Source of the DNA: an uncultured Bacilli bacterium
Lineage (GTDB): Bacteria > Bacillota_I > Bacilli_A > RF39 > UBA660
Direction of reading: 5' to 3'
DNA: 11,316 bases
Assembly: GCA_947630935.1 (NCBI GenBank)
Contig: CANRJL010000024.1
Location: 1 to 11,316 of the forward strand
Position numbers and translations under genes: made by a program. Below are positions 6,222 through 11,316 of this stretch, in pieces. The notes beneath the pieces were generated by a model that did no database searches, was not told where the DNA came from, and saw nothing but the letters and a program-made list of their open reading frames with translations. How positions within the stretch are numbered: the stretch's first letter is position 1; the number at the start of each line of letters is the position of its first letter.

Positions 6222-6230
6222 TTTATAACA
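6222..6230 (-). promoter_or_regulatory. Possible internal promoter for the rhomboid gene
   Basis: On the minus strand TGtTATAAA (6230-6222) is an extended -10 in the 60-base gap after rluD, 16 bases upstream of the Shine-Dalgarno region. The -35 is poor (TTTACT exists but at 15-base spacing). It may add expression to read-through from lspA-rluD. Confidence 0.4.
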
Positions 6231-6259
6231 AAAAAGACTAATAGTAAAGAATAGGATTA

Positions 6260-7150
6260 TTAATCTAAATTATTCAAAAATTCTTGAAATTCTTTTGGTA
6301 AAGGTACTTTAAAATGTAAAGTTTCTTTCGTAATAGGTTCTTGAAAAGTAATTTCTGAAGAATGAAGAAATTGACCAAAAGATGTAGTACTTTCCTTTTG
6401 ATAAACTGGGTCATTATATACAGGATGACCAATATAAGCCAAATGTACCCTAATTTGATGTGTACGTCCAGTTTCTAATTCACATTCAACTAAAGTATAT
6501 GAACAATACCGTTTTAAAACATGAACATGAGTAATTGCTTTTTTAGCATTCTTATCAGTAACTGTCATTTTCTTACGGTTACTGCCATCTCTCCCAATCG
6601 GCGCATCTATAATAATATTATTATTTTCTATAACTCCTTTTACTAAAGCAATATATTTCCTTTTTACTCTTTTATTTTTAAAATCATCAGCTAAAATAGC
6701 ATGAGCTTTATTATTTTTGGCAATTAAAATTAAACCAGAAGTATCTTTATCAATTCGATGAACAATTCCCGGACGTTCCAATTCATTGCAATCACTTAAA
6801 AATTTCGTATGATACAATAAAGCATTTACTAAAGTATGATTTTTATTACCATTACCCGGATGAACTACTAACCCACTTGGTTTATTAACTAAAATTACAT
6901 TTTCATTTTCAAAAACAATATCTAAATCTATCTTTTCTGGTTCTAACAAAATTTCTTCATTTAATTCTTTAACCAACGTGATTACATCACCATTTTTGAC
7001 AGGCATAGAAGCTTTAGGTAACTTATCATTTACAAATATACAATTATTATTTAATAACTTTAAAATATAAGAACGCGAATAATTTGTTTGAGAAGTTAAA
7101 TATTTATCTAAACGTTGTTTACTTTCACTATCAACTACAAATTTTTGCAT
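6260..7150 (-). CDS. rluD: RluD-family 23S rRNA pseudouridine synthase
   Basis: 296 residues. It isomerises specific uridines of large-subunit rRNA (or other RNA) to pseudouridine in the cytoplasm. An S4 RNA-binding domain occupies about residues 12-60 (RLDKYL, SRSYILKLLNNNCIFVN). The catalytic domain has LVNKPSGLVVHPG (87-99) and the hallmark HRIDKDTSG (131-139) with catalytic Asp134, followed by RKYIALVKG and the motif GRTHQIRVHLAYIGHP. The ATG at 7150 has GAGGAG five bases upstream; the GTG at 7156 overlaps that site and is rejected. The start lies 20 bases inside the lspA 3' end, so translation is probably coupled. The pair lspA-rluD (ylyB) is conserved in Bacillota. Which uridines are modified cannot be read from the sequence; the Bacillus relative in this place is RluD-like. 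Confidence 0.93.
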   Translation of the reverse strand: MQKFVVDSESKQRLDKYLTSQTNYSRSYILKLLNNNCIFVNDKLPKASMPVKNGDVITLVKELNEEILLEPEKIDLDIVFENENVILVNKPSGLVVHPGNGNKNHTLVNALLYHTKFLSDCNELERPGIVHRIDKDTSGLILIAKNNKAHAILADDFKNKRVKRKYIALVKGVIENNNIIIDAPIGRDGSNRKKMTVTDKNAKKAITHVHVLKRYCSYTLVECELETGRTHQIRVHLAYIGHPVYNDPVYQKESTTSFGQFLHSSEITFQEPITKETLHFKVPLPKEFQEFLNNLD

Positions 7151-7601
7151 AATCACTCCTCTTTTCTCTAAACATGCTAAATATTAAAAGAAATATTCCA
7201 ATGACAATTGCTACATCAGCAATATTAAATGTCGGATAATGATAGCCAAAAAAAGCAAAATCTAAAAAATCGCGAACATAATGGAAAAAAATTCGGTCAA
7301 TTAAATTACCTAAAACACCACCATATAATAAAGAAAATATAAGAACGCGTAGTCTTTGATTTTTAACTTCTTTTTCCATATTCCAAAAGAAAATAAGTGC
7401 TCCAAAACTAACTAAAATTAAAAAAACAACATGATTTTGAAACAGAGAAAAAGCCCCACCAGTATTATTTGTAAAATTAATTGTCAAAAAAGATGGAATT
7501 ATGGTAATTACTTGATTTAACCAATACTTTTGAACTAAAAATTTCGTAATTTGGTCCAAAAATAACACAATAAGACTTCCTAAAACAATTTTTTTTCTCA
7601 T
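7131..7601 (-). CDS. lspA: Lipoprotein signal peptidase II
   Basis: 156 residues, normal for LspA. It removes signal peptides from lipoprotein precursors after diacylglyceryl transfer, in the cytoplasmic membrane. Four hydrophobic segments are visible at about 5-23, 58-74, 86-103 and 125-143. Family motifs: LDQITK (15-20), NFTNNTGGAFS (42-52; most homologues have NTGAAF), GNLIDR (98-103), VRDFLDF (109-115) and PTFNIADVAI (123-132). D111 and D129 correspond to the catalytic Asp pair of structurally characterised LspA. ATG at 7601 follows AAAGGAAAT. The stop is TGA, followed at once by TAG. First gene of the run with rluD and the rhomboid gene. Confidence 0.96.
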   Translation of the reverse strand: MRKKIVLGSLIVLFLDQITKFLVQKYWLNQVITIIPSFLTINFTNNTGGAFSLFQNHVVFLILVSFGALIFFWNMEKEVKNQRLRVLIFSLLYGGVLGNLIDRIFFHYVRDFLDFAFFGYHYPTFNIADVAIVIGIFLLIFSMFREKRSDYAKICS

Positions 7602-7622
7602 AAGAAATTTCCTTTCTTTTTC

Positions 7623-7631
7623 ATTATAACA
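7623..7631 (-). promoter_or_regulatory. Extended -10 promoter of the lspA operon
   Basis: On the minus strand TGtTATAAT (7631-7623) is a perfect extended -10. The region 17 bases upstream (TTTTTA) is a poor -35, as is allowed for extended -10 promoters. The start near 7616 leaves a 15-base leader with the Shine-Dalgarno site. Confidence 0.65.
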
Positions 7632-7677
7632 CGTATATTCTAAAATAAAAAAGGAAATACTAAAAGTGTGATTAAAT

Positions 7678-8964
7678 ATGAAAGAAGAAAAATTTATTAA
7701 AGAACTAATGGCTTTTATTCAAAAAGCAACATGTTCCTTTACTACTGTAAAAACTATTAAAGAAATTCTAAAAAAAGCCAATTTTAAAGAATTAGAAGAA
7801 ACAGACCATTGGCAATTGCAACCTGGAAATTATTTTGTAACCAGAAACGACGCCACTTTAATTGCCTTTACAATTCCTAAAAATTATGAAGAAAGATATC
7901 AAATTGTTTCTAGTCATTGCGATACCCCAGCATTAGAATTAAAACCAAATGGTGAATATCAAAAAAACAATTATTTAAAATATAACATCATGCCTTATGG
8001 TGGTTTATTAAATTATGGTTGGCTAGACCGTCCTTTATCTCTTGCGGGACGAATTATTCTAAAAAAAGAAAATATTTTAGAAAAGAAAATAATAGATGTA
8101 GAACAAGCAATTGCTATAATACCAAGTGTAGCCATTCATCAAAACGCCCAAGCAAATAATTCATTAGATTTAAATATGCAAACTGATTTACAACCAATAT
8201 TAGCTATCAATAATAAAAATACCTTTCTAAATTATTTGCAAAAAATCTTAAAAACAAAAGCTAATATTATCGATTATGATTTATTTTTTTACAACATTGA
8301 AGAGCCAAAACAAATTGGTTTTACTAAAGAACTTTTAATCGCCCCTCGAATCGATAATATAACAAGTACATATGCTACCTTACAAGGTTTCTTAGAAAAC
8401 AATAATAACTCAATAAATGTCTATGTAACATTTAACAATGAAGAAATTGGTTCTTTAACTAAAGAAGGAGCCGAAAGTAGTTTTCTTTTAGATATCTTAA
8501 AAAGAATTGCTACTTCCTTAAAATTAGATTTATCCAAAACATTAGCTAACTCTTTCATCATAAGTTCAGATAACACTCATGCAATTCATCCCAATCACAA
8601 TGAATATATGGACGACACGGGAAATTTACAACTAAATAATGGAATTGCTATCATAAAAGAAATAACAAGTACTACTGATGGTTATTTTTCAAGTATTTTA
8701 AAACAAATTTGTCAAGAAGCCAATGCGAGTTTTCAAGACGCCACCACTAAAAATGATTTAAGTACTGGCTCAACATTATCCGGACTAAGTTTAAGACACG
8801 TAAGTGTATCTTCAATAGATATAGGAATTCCCCAACTTGCTATGCACTCTTCATTTGAATGCTGTGGATGTCATGATATTTATGATTTATATAAAACTAT
8901 TCAAAAATTTTATAAAACTGATATTATAATCGAAAAAGAAAAGACAAAACTTATTTTTCACTAG
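7678..8964 (+). CDS. apeB: M18 family aminopeptidase (aspartyl aminopeptidase-like)
   Basis: 428 residues, typical for family M18, zinc aminopeptidases that remove N-terminal, often acidic, residues from peptides in the cytoplasm. Motifs in order: SSHCDTPALELKPN (78-91; H80, D82), GGLLNYGWLDRPLSLAGR (108-125), APRIDN (222-227; D226), NNEEIGS (253-259; E255, E256 catalytic base and metal ligand), SSDNTHAIHPNHNEY (296-310; D298, H301), NDLSTGST (359-366) and DIGIPQLAMHSSFE (381-394; H390). The di-zinc set is complete. The upstream Shine-Dalgarno region is weak (AAAGTGTGAT about five bases before ATG), unlike the other genes here. A TATATT at 7634-7639 may be the -10. The stop TAG overlaps the convergent RDD gene by 14 bases. 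Confidence 0.93.
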   Translation: MKEEKFIKELMAFIQKATCSFTTVKTIKEILKKANFKELEETDHWQLQPGNYFVTRNDATLIAFTIPKNYEERYQIVSSHCDTPALELKPNGEYQKNNYLKYNIMPYGGLLNYGWLDRPLSLAGRIILKKENILEKKIIDVEQAIAIIPSVAIHQNAQANNSLDLNMQTDLQPILAINNKNTFLNYLQKILKTKANIIDYDLFFYNIEEPKQIGFTKELLIAPRIDNITSTYATLQGFLENNNNSINVYVTFNNEEIGSLTKEGAESSFLLDILKRIATSLKLDLSKTLANSFIISSDNTHAIHPNHNEYMDDTGNLQLNNGIAIIKEITSTTDGYFSSILKQICQEANASFQDATTKNDLSTGSTLSGLSLRHVSVSSIDIGIPQLAMHSSFECCGCHDIYDLYKTIQKFYKTDIIIEKEKTKLIFH

Positions 8965-8983
8965 CTTTTGTCTTTTTCTTTTT
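8933..8983. terminator. Bidirectional terminator built into overlapping 3' ends
   Basis: Arms aaaagacaaaa (8939-8949) and ttttgtctttt (8966-8976) form 11 bp around a 16-base loop; after a one-base bulge the pairing continues with aaaaag and cttttt. The outer flanks are A-rich on the left and T-rich on the right, so it can act on both strands. The loop contains the stop codons of both convergent genes (TAG 8962-8964, plus; TAA 8953-8951, minus), and each arm is coding for one gene, as Lys-rich C-termini. Confidence 0.65.
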
Positions 8984-9691
8984 ATTTTGAGTTTTTTCAT
9001 CATTAACAACTTTTTTACCATTTTTTTCAGAATTTTCATCATCTTTAATATTTTTATCTTTCTCAACAATTACAGCTTCTTCAACTTGATTAATTAAAGC
9101 ATCATCTAAAACAATAGTATTAGCTAATAAATCATGAAGTCCTCTGCCATCTTGCCGAACCAACATAACAAATAAAGTAATATATAAAATAATATAACTT
9201 ACTAAATTAATATTTTGATAAACAGGATAATAAGTATCGGCTGACATTACATAAACAATAATTAACTCAAAAATCGGAATTAATATATTATACAAAATAA
9301 GGGCTCTAACTAAAAAATTAGCCAGTGTCAATTGTTTATCATTAATACCCTTAACCCGCAATTTACATAATTTTTTACCAATTGTTTGCCCTTTATTCAA
9401 GAATTGGAAGAAAACAAAATAGCCTATAAAACAAACAGTTGAGACAACTACATAACTAACATTTAAACGATATAAATCATAAGCAATTGGTACTAAAGCT
9501 TCATTAAATTCTTCACTACTAATTTCATTATTTTGAAATTGTTCATTAACCTGAATAATTTCATTATACTTGGTATTATATTCTTCTTTATTAAGATTTA
9601 TAAAAGGTAAAAGCATTACTCCATAAATAATAATATTCACTACTAAATAATCAATAAAATAAGCCCCTAAACGTTTCAACAATAATTTCAC
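8951..9691 (-). CDS. RDD family membrane protein with Lys-rich C-terminal tail
   Basis: 246 residues. RDD proteins are integral membrane proteins of varied or unknown role, some linked to ion or metabolite transport. The RDD signs are KRLGAYFIDYLV (6-17, with R7 and D14), GQTIGKKLCKLRV (101-113) and RQDGRGLHDLLANTIV (179-194). Hydrophobic segments lie at about 10-30, 78-97, 125-149 and 162-178. The loop between helices 1 and 2 (33-75) is acidic and polar. After residue 195 comes a soluble tail of about 50 residues rich in Lys, Glu, Asp and Asn, ending KKKKTKASEK. The start is GTG (9691-9689), with AAGGA seven bases upstream. It has its own promoter. The substrate cannot be inferred. Confidence 0.88.
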   Translation of the reverse strand: MKLLLKRLGAYFIDYLVVNIIIYGVMLLPFINLNKEEYNTKYNEIIQVNEQFQNNEISSEEFNEALVPIAYDLYRLNVSYVVVSTVCFIGYFVFFQFLNKGQTIGKKLCKLRVKGINDKQLTLANFLVRALILYNILIPIFELIIVYVMSADTYYPVYQNINLVSYIILYITLFVMLVRQDGRGLHDLLANTIVLDDALINQVEEAVIVEKDKNIKDDENSEKNGKKVVNDEKTQNKKKKTKASEK

Positions 9692-9718
9692 AAAAAATCC
9701 TTCTTTCTTGTAAAAAAA

Positions 9719-9747
9719 ATTATAACATATAAATCTTAGAATGTCAT
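9719..9747 (-). promoter_or_regulatory. Promoter of the RDD gene
   Basis: On the minus strand ATGACA (9747-9742), 17 bases, TATAAT (9724-9719), with TGt before the -10. The start near 9712 leaves about 20 bases with the Shine-Dalgarno site. The rest of the 119-base gap between the RDD gene and dut shows no gene or clear hairpin. Confidence 0.8.
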
Positions 9748-9810
9748 AAAATTTTTAAATTGTAAGAATTAAAAGAAATTTAACATAACTTTAAAAACCA
9801 AAATAGATTA

Positions 9811-10269
9811 TTAAGTATTATCAGTTGAACCAAATCCGCCTACTCTAGTTCCTTGAGCAATATCATGGTCAATAGTTAAAAATTTTAAAAACATTACTTG
9901 ACCAATCACATCACCCTTCTTAATTTCCAATGGTTCTTTATTAAAATTAAAATATTGAAAATAAAAATGACCATCATTACTTTCATTACCATAATAATCA
10001 GCATCTACTAAGCCAATACTATTAGCCATAATAAAACCTTTTTTTGGTCCTGAACTACGATTTAATAAAATAAAACATTCATCATCCTTACAATAAGCTT
10101 TCAAGCCTGTTGGAATAAGAGTTGGTTTAATTCCAAATTCATAAGGTGGAATTGTTATATCTTCGGCAGCTTCAATATCATAAGCAGCACTTTTTTTAGT
10201 TTTCCTAATTGGTAAATGAATATTCTTATCTTCATATCCTTTTACAACTTCAAATCCTCTTTCTTTCAT
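9811..10269 (-). CDS. dut: dUTP diphosphatase (trimeric dUTPase)
   Basis: 152 residues. It hydrolyses dUTP to dUMP and pyrophosphate, keeping uracil out of DNA and supplying dUMP for thymidylate. All five trimeric dUTPase motifs are seen: I, SAAYDIEAAED (27-37); II, RSSGPKKG (71-78); III, NSIGLVDADYYG (83-94) with catalytic Asp89; IV, KGDVIGQVMF (118-127); V, RVGGFGSTDNT (142-152) with the C-terminal Arg and Gly-rich loop. Motif V is close to, not identical with, the usual RGxGGFGST. The start MKERGFEVV matches Bacillota homologues. AAAGGA lies about 12 bases before the ATG, a long spacing. Its promoter overlaps the end of the upstream Crp/Fnr gene. Its role fits with nrdD nearby in dNTP supply. 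Confidence 0.94.
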   Translation of the reverse strand: MKERGFEVVKGYEDKNIHLPIRKTKKSAAYDIEAAEDITIPPYEFGIKPTLIPTGLKAYCKDDECFILLNRSSGPKKGFIMANSIGLVDADYYGNESNDGHFYFQYFNFNKEPLEIKKGDVIGQVMFLKFLTIDHDIAQGTRVGGFGSTDNT

Positions 10270-10299
10270 CGCTATCTAACATCCTTTCACTTCTGCACA

Positions 10300-10328
10300 A
10301 TTATAACAAATAAATTAATATTTGTCAT
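10300..10328 (-). promoter_or_regulatory. Promoter of dut
   Basis: On the minus strand ATGACA (10328-10323), 17 bases, TATAAT (10305-10300), with TGt before the -10: the same arrangement and hexamers as the RDD promoter. The -35 lies in the last codons of the Crp/Fnr gene, so dut can be expressed apart from the regulator. Confidence 0.8.
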
Positions 10329-10950
10329 ATAAAAGAGTTATTTTCTTTCCTTTTACTTCAATAAACCCTTCTTCTTTTAAATATTTAAGTTCCCTAGACA
10401 TTGCACACCGGTCAATAGCTAAATAATCAGCTAAATCAGTAAAATTAAATGGCAAATAAATTACTCTTGAACCATATTTTCCCGACTCAATTCGAAAATA
10501 TTCCAAAAGCTTATTTCGAATTGTTTTTTTTGTTAAAATTTCAATTCGTTGGTTTTTTTCAATAAATTTCTCATTAATAATTTCTAATAAATTCTTTATA
10601 AATTGATGATAATATTCTTTATCAGTCTGAAAACTTATTACCTCTTCATAATCTAATATATAGATATCTGTTTCTTCTTTTGTTAAAATATCATATTCAA
10701 TATTTAATAAAGGTGAAAAATTAGTTCCAAAAACCCCATTTTCTGCCAATTCTTCAATAATAGTTCGATTGCCATTGTAATCAATTTTAATAATTTGAAT
10801 AACACCACTCATGACAATTCCAATAATATTTTTTTCTCTAATATTATTTAAAATCAACTTATTTTTAGGGAATGTTAAACGATTTACTTCGAGCATGTAA
10901 AGTAATTTTTCACAATTTTTAGGGCTTATATTTTTAAATGGGTCAGTCAT
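10315..10950 (-). CDS. Crp/Fnr family transcriptional regulator
   Basis: 211 residues. The N-terminal half is a cyclic-nucleotide-binding-type beta-barrel (LTFPKNKLILNN, IVMSGVIQIIKID, LAENGVFG, about residues 25-105), followed by a long dimer helix (110-137) and a C-terminal winged helix with FTDLADYLAIDRCAMSREL (170-188). S185, R186 and E187 match the DNA-contacting part of the family. It lacks the cAMP phosphate-binding motif of CRP and the N-terminal Cys cluster of FNR (its only Cys residues are C13 and C182), so the signal is unknown. ATG at 10950 has AGAAGGTG upstream. A TTG-started extension to 11007 is rejected because it would run through the promoter and operator. It is divergent from nrdD, with a 28-bp palindrome between them. 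Confidence 0.92.
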   Translation of the reverse strand: MTDPFKNISPKNCEKLLYMLEVNRLTFPKNKLILNNIREKNIIGIVMSGVIQIIKIDYNGNRTIIEELAENGVFGTNFSPLLNIEYDILTKEETDIYILDYEEVISFQTDKEYYHQFIKNLLEIINEKFIEKNQRIEILTKKTIRNKLLEYFRIESGKYGSRVIYLPFNFTDLADYLAIDRCAMSRELKYLKEEGFIEVKGKKITLLYDKY

Positions 10951-10969
10951 TTTACACCTTCTTGTAAAA

Positions 10970-10998
10970 AGAATAACATATTTTTTTAATTGTTGCAA
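10970..10998 (-). promoter_or_regulatory. Promoter of the Crp/Fnr gene
   Basis: On the minus strand TTGCAA (10998-10993), 17 bases, TATTCT (10975-10970), with TGt before the -10. The -35 lies inside the palindrome at 10985-11012, so a protein bound there would block this promoter. The start near 10963 leaves a short leader with AGAAGGTG. Confidence 0.65.
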
Positions 10999-11012
10999 AT
11001 GCAACAATTAAA
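10985..11012. promoter_or_regulatory. 28-bp palindromic operator between the Crp/Fnr gene and nrdD
   Basis: Arms tttaattgttgca (10985-10997) and tgcaacaattaaa (11000-11012) are perfect inverse complements with two bases (aa) between them. The central part TTGTTGCA-aa-TGCAACAA has the size and symmetry of a Crp/Fnr dimer site but is neither the CRP (TGTGA/TCACA) nor the FNR (TTGAT/ATCAA) sequence. Its centre is at -41.5 from the predicted nrdD start, and it covers the -35 of the regulator gene. Confidence 0.75.
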
Positions 11013-11024
11013 TCAAAAATAATG

Positions 11025-11033
11025 TGCTATACT
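11025..11033 (+). promoter_or_regulatory. Extended -10 promoter of nrdD
   Basis: TGcTATACT, with the -10 at 11028-11033. The bases at the -35 place (caatta, 11005-11010) do not fit TTGACA and lie in the right arm of the palindrome, as expected for a promoter that depends on an activator. Start predicted near 11040. Confidence 0.65.
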
Positions 11034-11067
11034 AAGCTTGTGTTTAAAGAAAGGTAAGGAAGTAAAA

Positions 11068-11316
11068 ATGAAAATAATTAAACGTGATGGACACATGGTC
11101 GACTATTGTCCAGAAAAAATTGAAAATGCTATTATGAAAGCAAACAAAGAAGTTGAAGAAAATGAACAAGCATCACCAACTCAAATAAAAAATATAATTA
11201 AATATATTGAAAAATTAGGTAAAAAAAGAATGCTTGTTGAAGATATTCAAGATATTATTGAAGAAAAATTAATGAGTATAGGAAAATACGCATTAGCTAA
11301 AAAATATATTACATAT
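11068..11316 (+). CDS. nrdD: Anaerobic ribonucleoside-triphosphate reductase, N-terminal ATP-cone (partial)
   Basis: The frame starts at ATG 11068 (AAGGA upstream) and is open for 83 codons to the window edge. All of it is an ATP-cone domain: MKIIKRDGHMVDYCPEKIEN at the start, then VEDIQDIIEEKLM and KYALAKKYITY. The ATP cone senses ATP and dATP and sets overall activity of ribonucleotide reductase. The spacing and the V-E-D-I-Q-D-x-I-E motif fit class III NrdD best, which makes dNTPs without oxygen; class I NrdA or NrdJ with an ATP cone cannot be excluded because the catalytic part lies outside the window. NrdR, which also has an ATP cone, is excluded by the lack of an N-terminal zinc ribbon. 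The upstream palindrome suggests control by the divergent Crp/Fnr protein. Confidence 0.85.
   Translation, partial: MKIIKRDGHMVDYCPEKIENAIMKANKEVEENEQASPTQIKNIIKYIEKLGKKRMLVEDIQDIIEEKLMSIGKYALAKKYITY

Noticed and set aside
8887..9069. Open frame of 60 codons on the minus strand, Lys/Met-rich
   Set aside because: It is a shifted reading of the A-rich 3' end of the RDD gene and the tail of the aminopeptidase gene.
10251..10283. Ten-codon frame (MLDSDERKRI) overlapping the dut start
   Set aside because: Its ATG overlaps the only Shine-Dalgarno-like sequence and no leader-peptide logic is visible; it is likely chance.
10951..11007. 19-residue extension of the Crp/Fnr protein from a TTG
   Set aside because: It would translate the promoter and half of the palindrome; ATG 10950 has a good Shine-Dalgarno site.
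1..11316. UGA read as Trp (code 4), considered because of the low G+C
   Set aside because: TGG is used for Trp in several genes, and TGA fits as the end of lspA (followed at once by TAG) and of the small gene; no gene needs UGA read-through.
1..11316. Mobile element, CRISPR array, tRNA, rRNA or riboswitch
   Set aside because: No transposase or integrase, direct repeat series, tRNA-like fold or known riboswitch core was found; the gaps are short and explained by promoters and terminators.

Overview
The window is a very AT-rich, densely packed bacterial chromosome segment (roughly a quarter G+C by eye) with the gene content and gene order of a low-GC Bacillota, most likely an anaerobic member of Bacilli or a related lineage. 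Evidence: the divergent pair yceD/tmcAL, the block lexA / small SOS gene / tkt / sirA arranged as at the Bacillus yneA locus, the pair lspA-rluD, a YqgP-type rhomboid protease, purine-rich Shine-Dalgarno sites throughout, and an ATP-cone start typical of the anaerobic ribonucleotide reductase NrdD. TGG encodes Trp and TGA serves as a stop, so I see no sign of the mycoplasma code. No mobile element, CRISPR array, tRNA or rRNA is visible.

Layout. 1-355 (-): the amino-terminal part of a YceD/DUF177 protein. 439-1575 (+): tmcAL, a tRNA wobble acetyl-cytidine ligase. 1530-1961 (-): a SirA-like protein whose 3' end overlaps tmcAL. 2020-3993 (-): a transketolase homologue with several standard active-site residues replaced. 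4082-4189 (-): a 35-residue single-pass membrane protein. 4335-4964 (+): lexA. 5054-7601 (-): lspA, rluD and a rhomboid protease in one apparent operon. 7678-8964 (+): an M18 aminopeptidase, convergent and overlapping with an RDD membrane protein (8951-9691, -). 9811-10269 (-): dUTPase. 10315-10950 (-): a Crp/Fnr regulator, divergent from the start of nrdD (11068 to the right edge, +).

Two regulatory hubs stand out. The first lies between the 35-residue gene and lexA. It holds two good LexA-box-like sequences, one exactly inside the -35/-10 spacer of the small gene's promoter. The small gene occupies the place that yneA, the SOS cell-division inhibitor, has in Bacillus, but it has no LysM domain; it looks like a miniature membrane SOS effector. 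Downstream, the tkt and sirA genes complete a conserved neighbourhood that links DNA damage with control of division and, through SirA, possibly DnaA. The second hub lies between the Crp/Fnr gene and nrdD. A 28-bp palindrome covers the regulator's own -35 and is centred at -41.5 of the predicted nrdD start, which suggests autorepression plus activation (or co-control) of deoxynucleotide synthesis.

Other structure: a 13-bp inverted repeat buries the sirA start codon and carries a T6 run on the tmcAL side; compact bidirectional terminators sit between convergent genes, one built into the overlapping 3' ends of the aminopeptidase and RDD genes; and most predicted promoters carry a TG extended -10.
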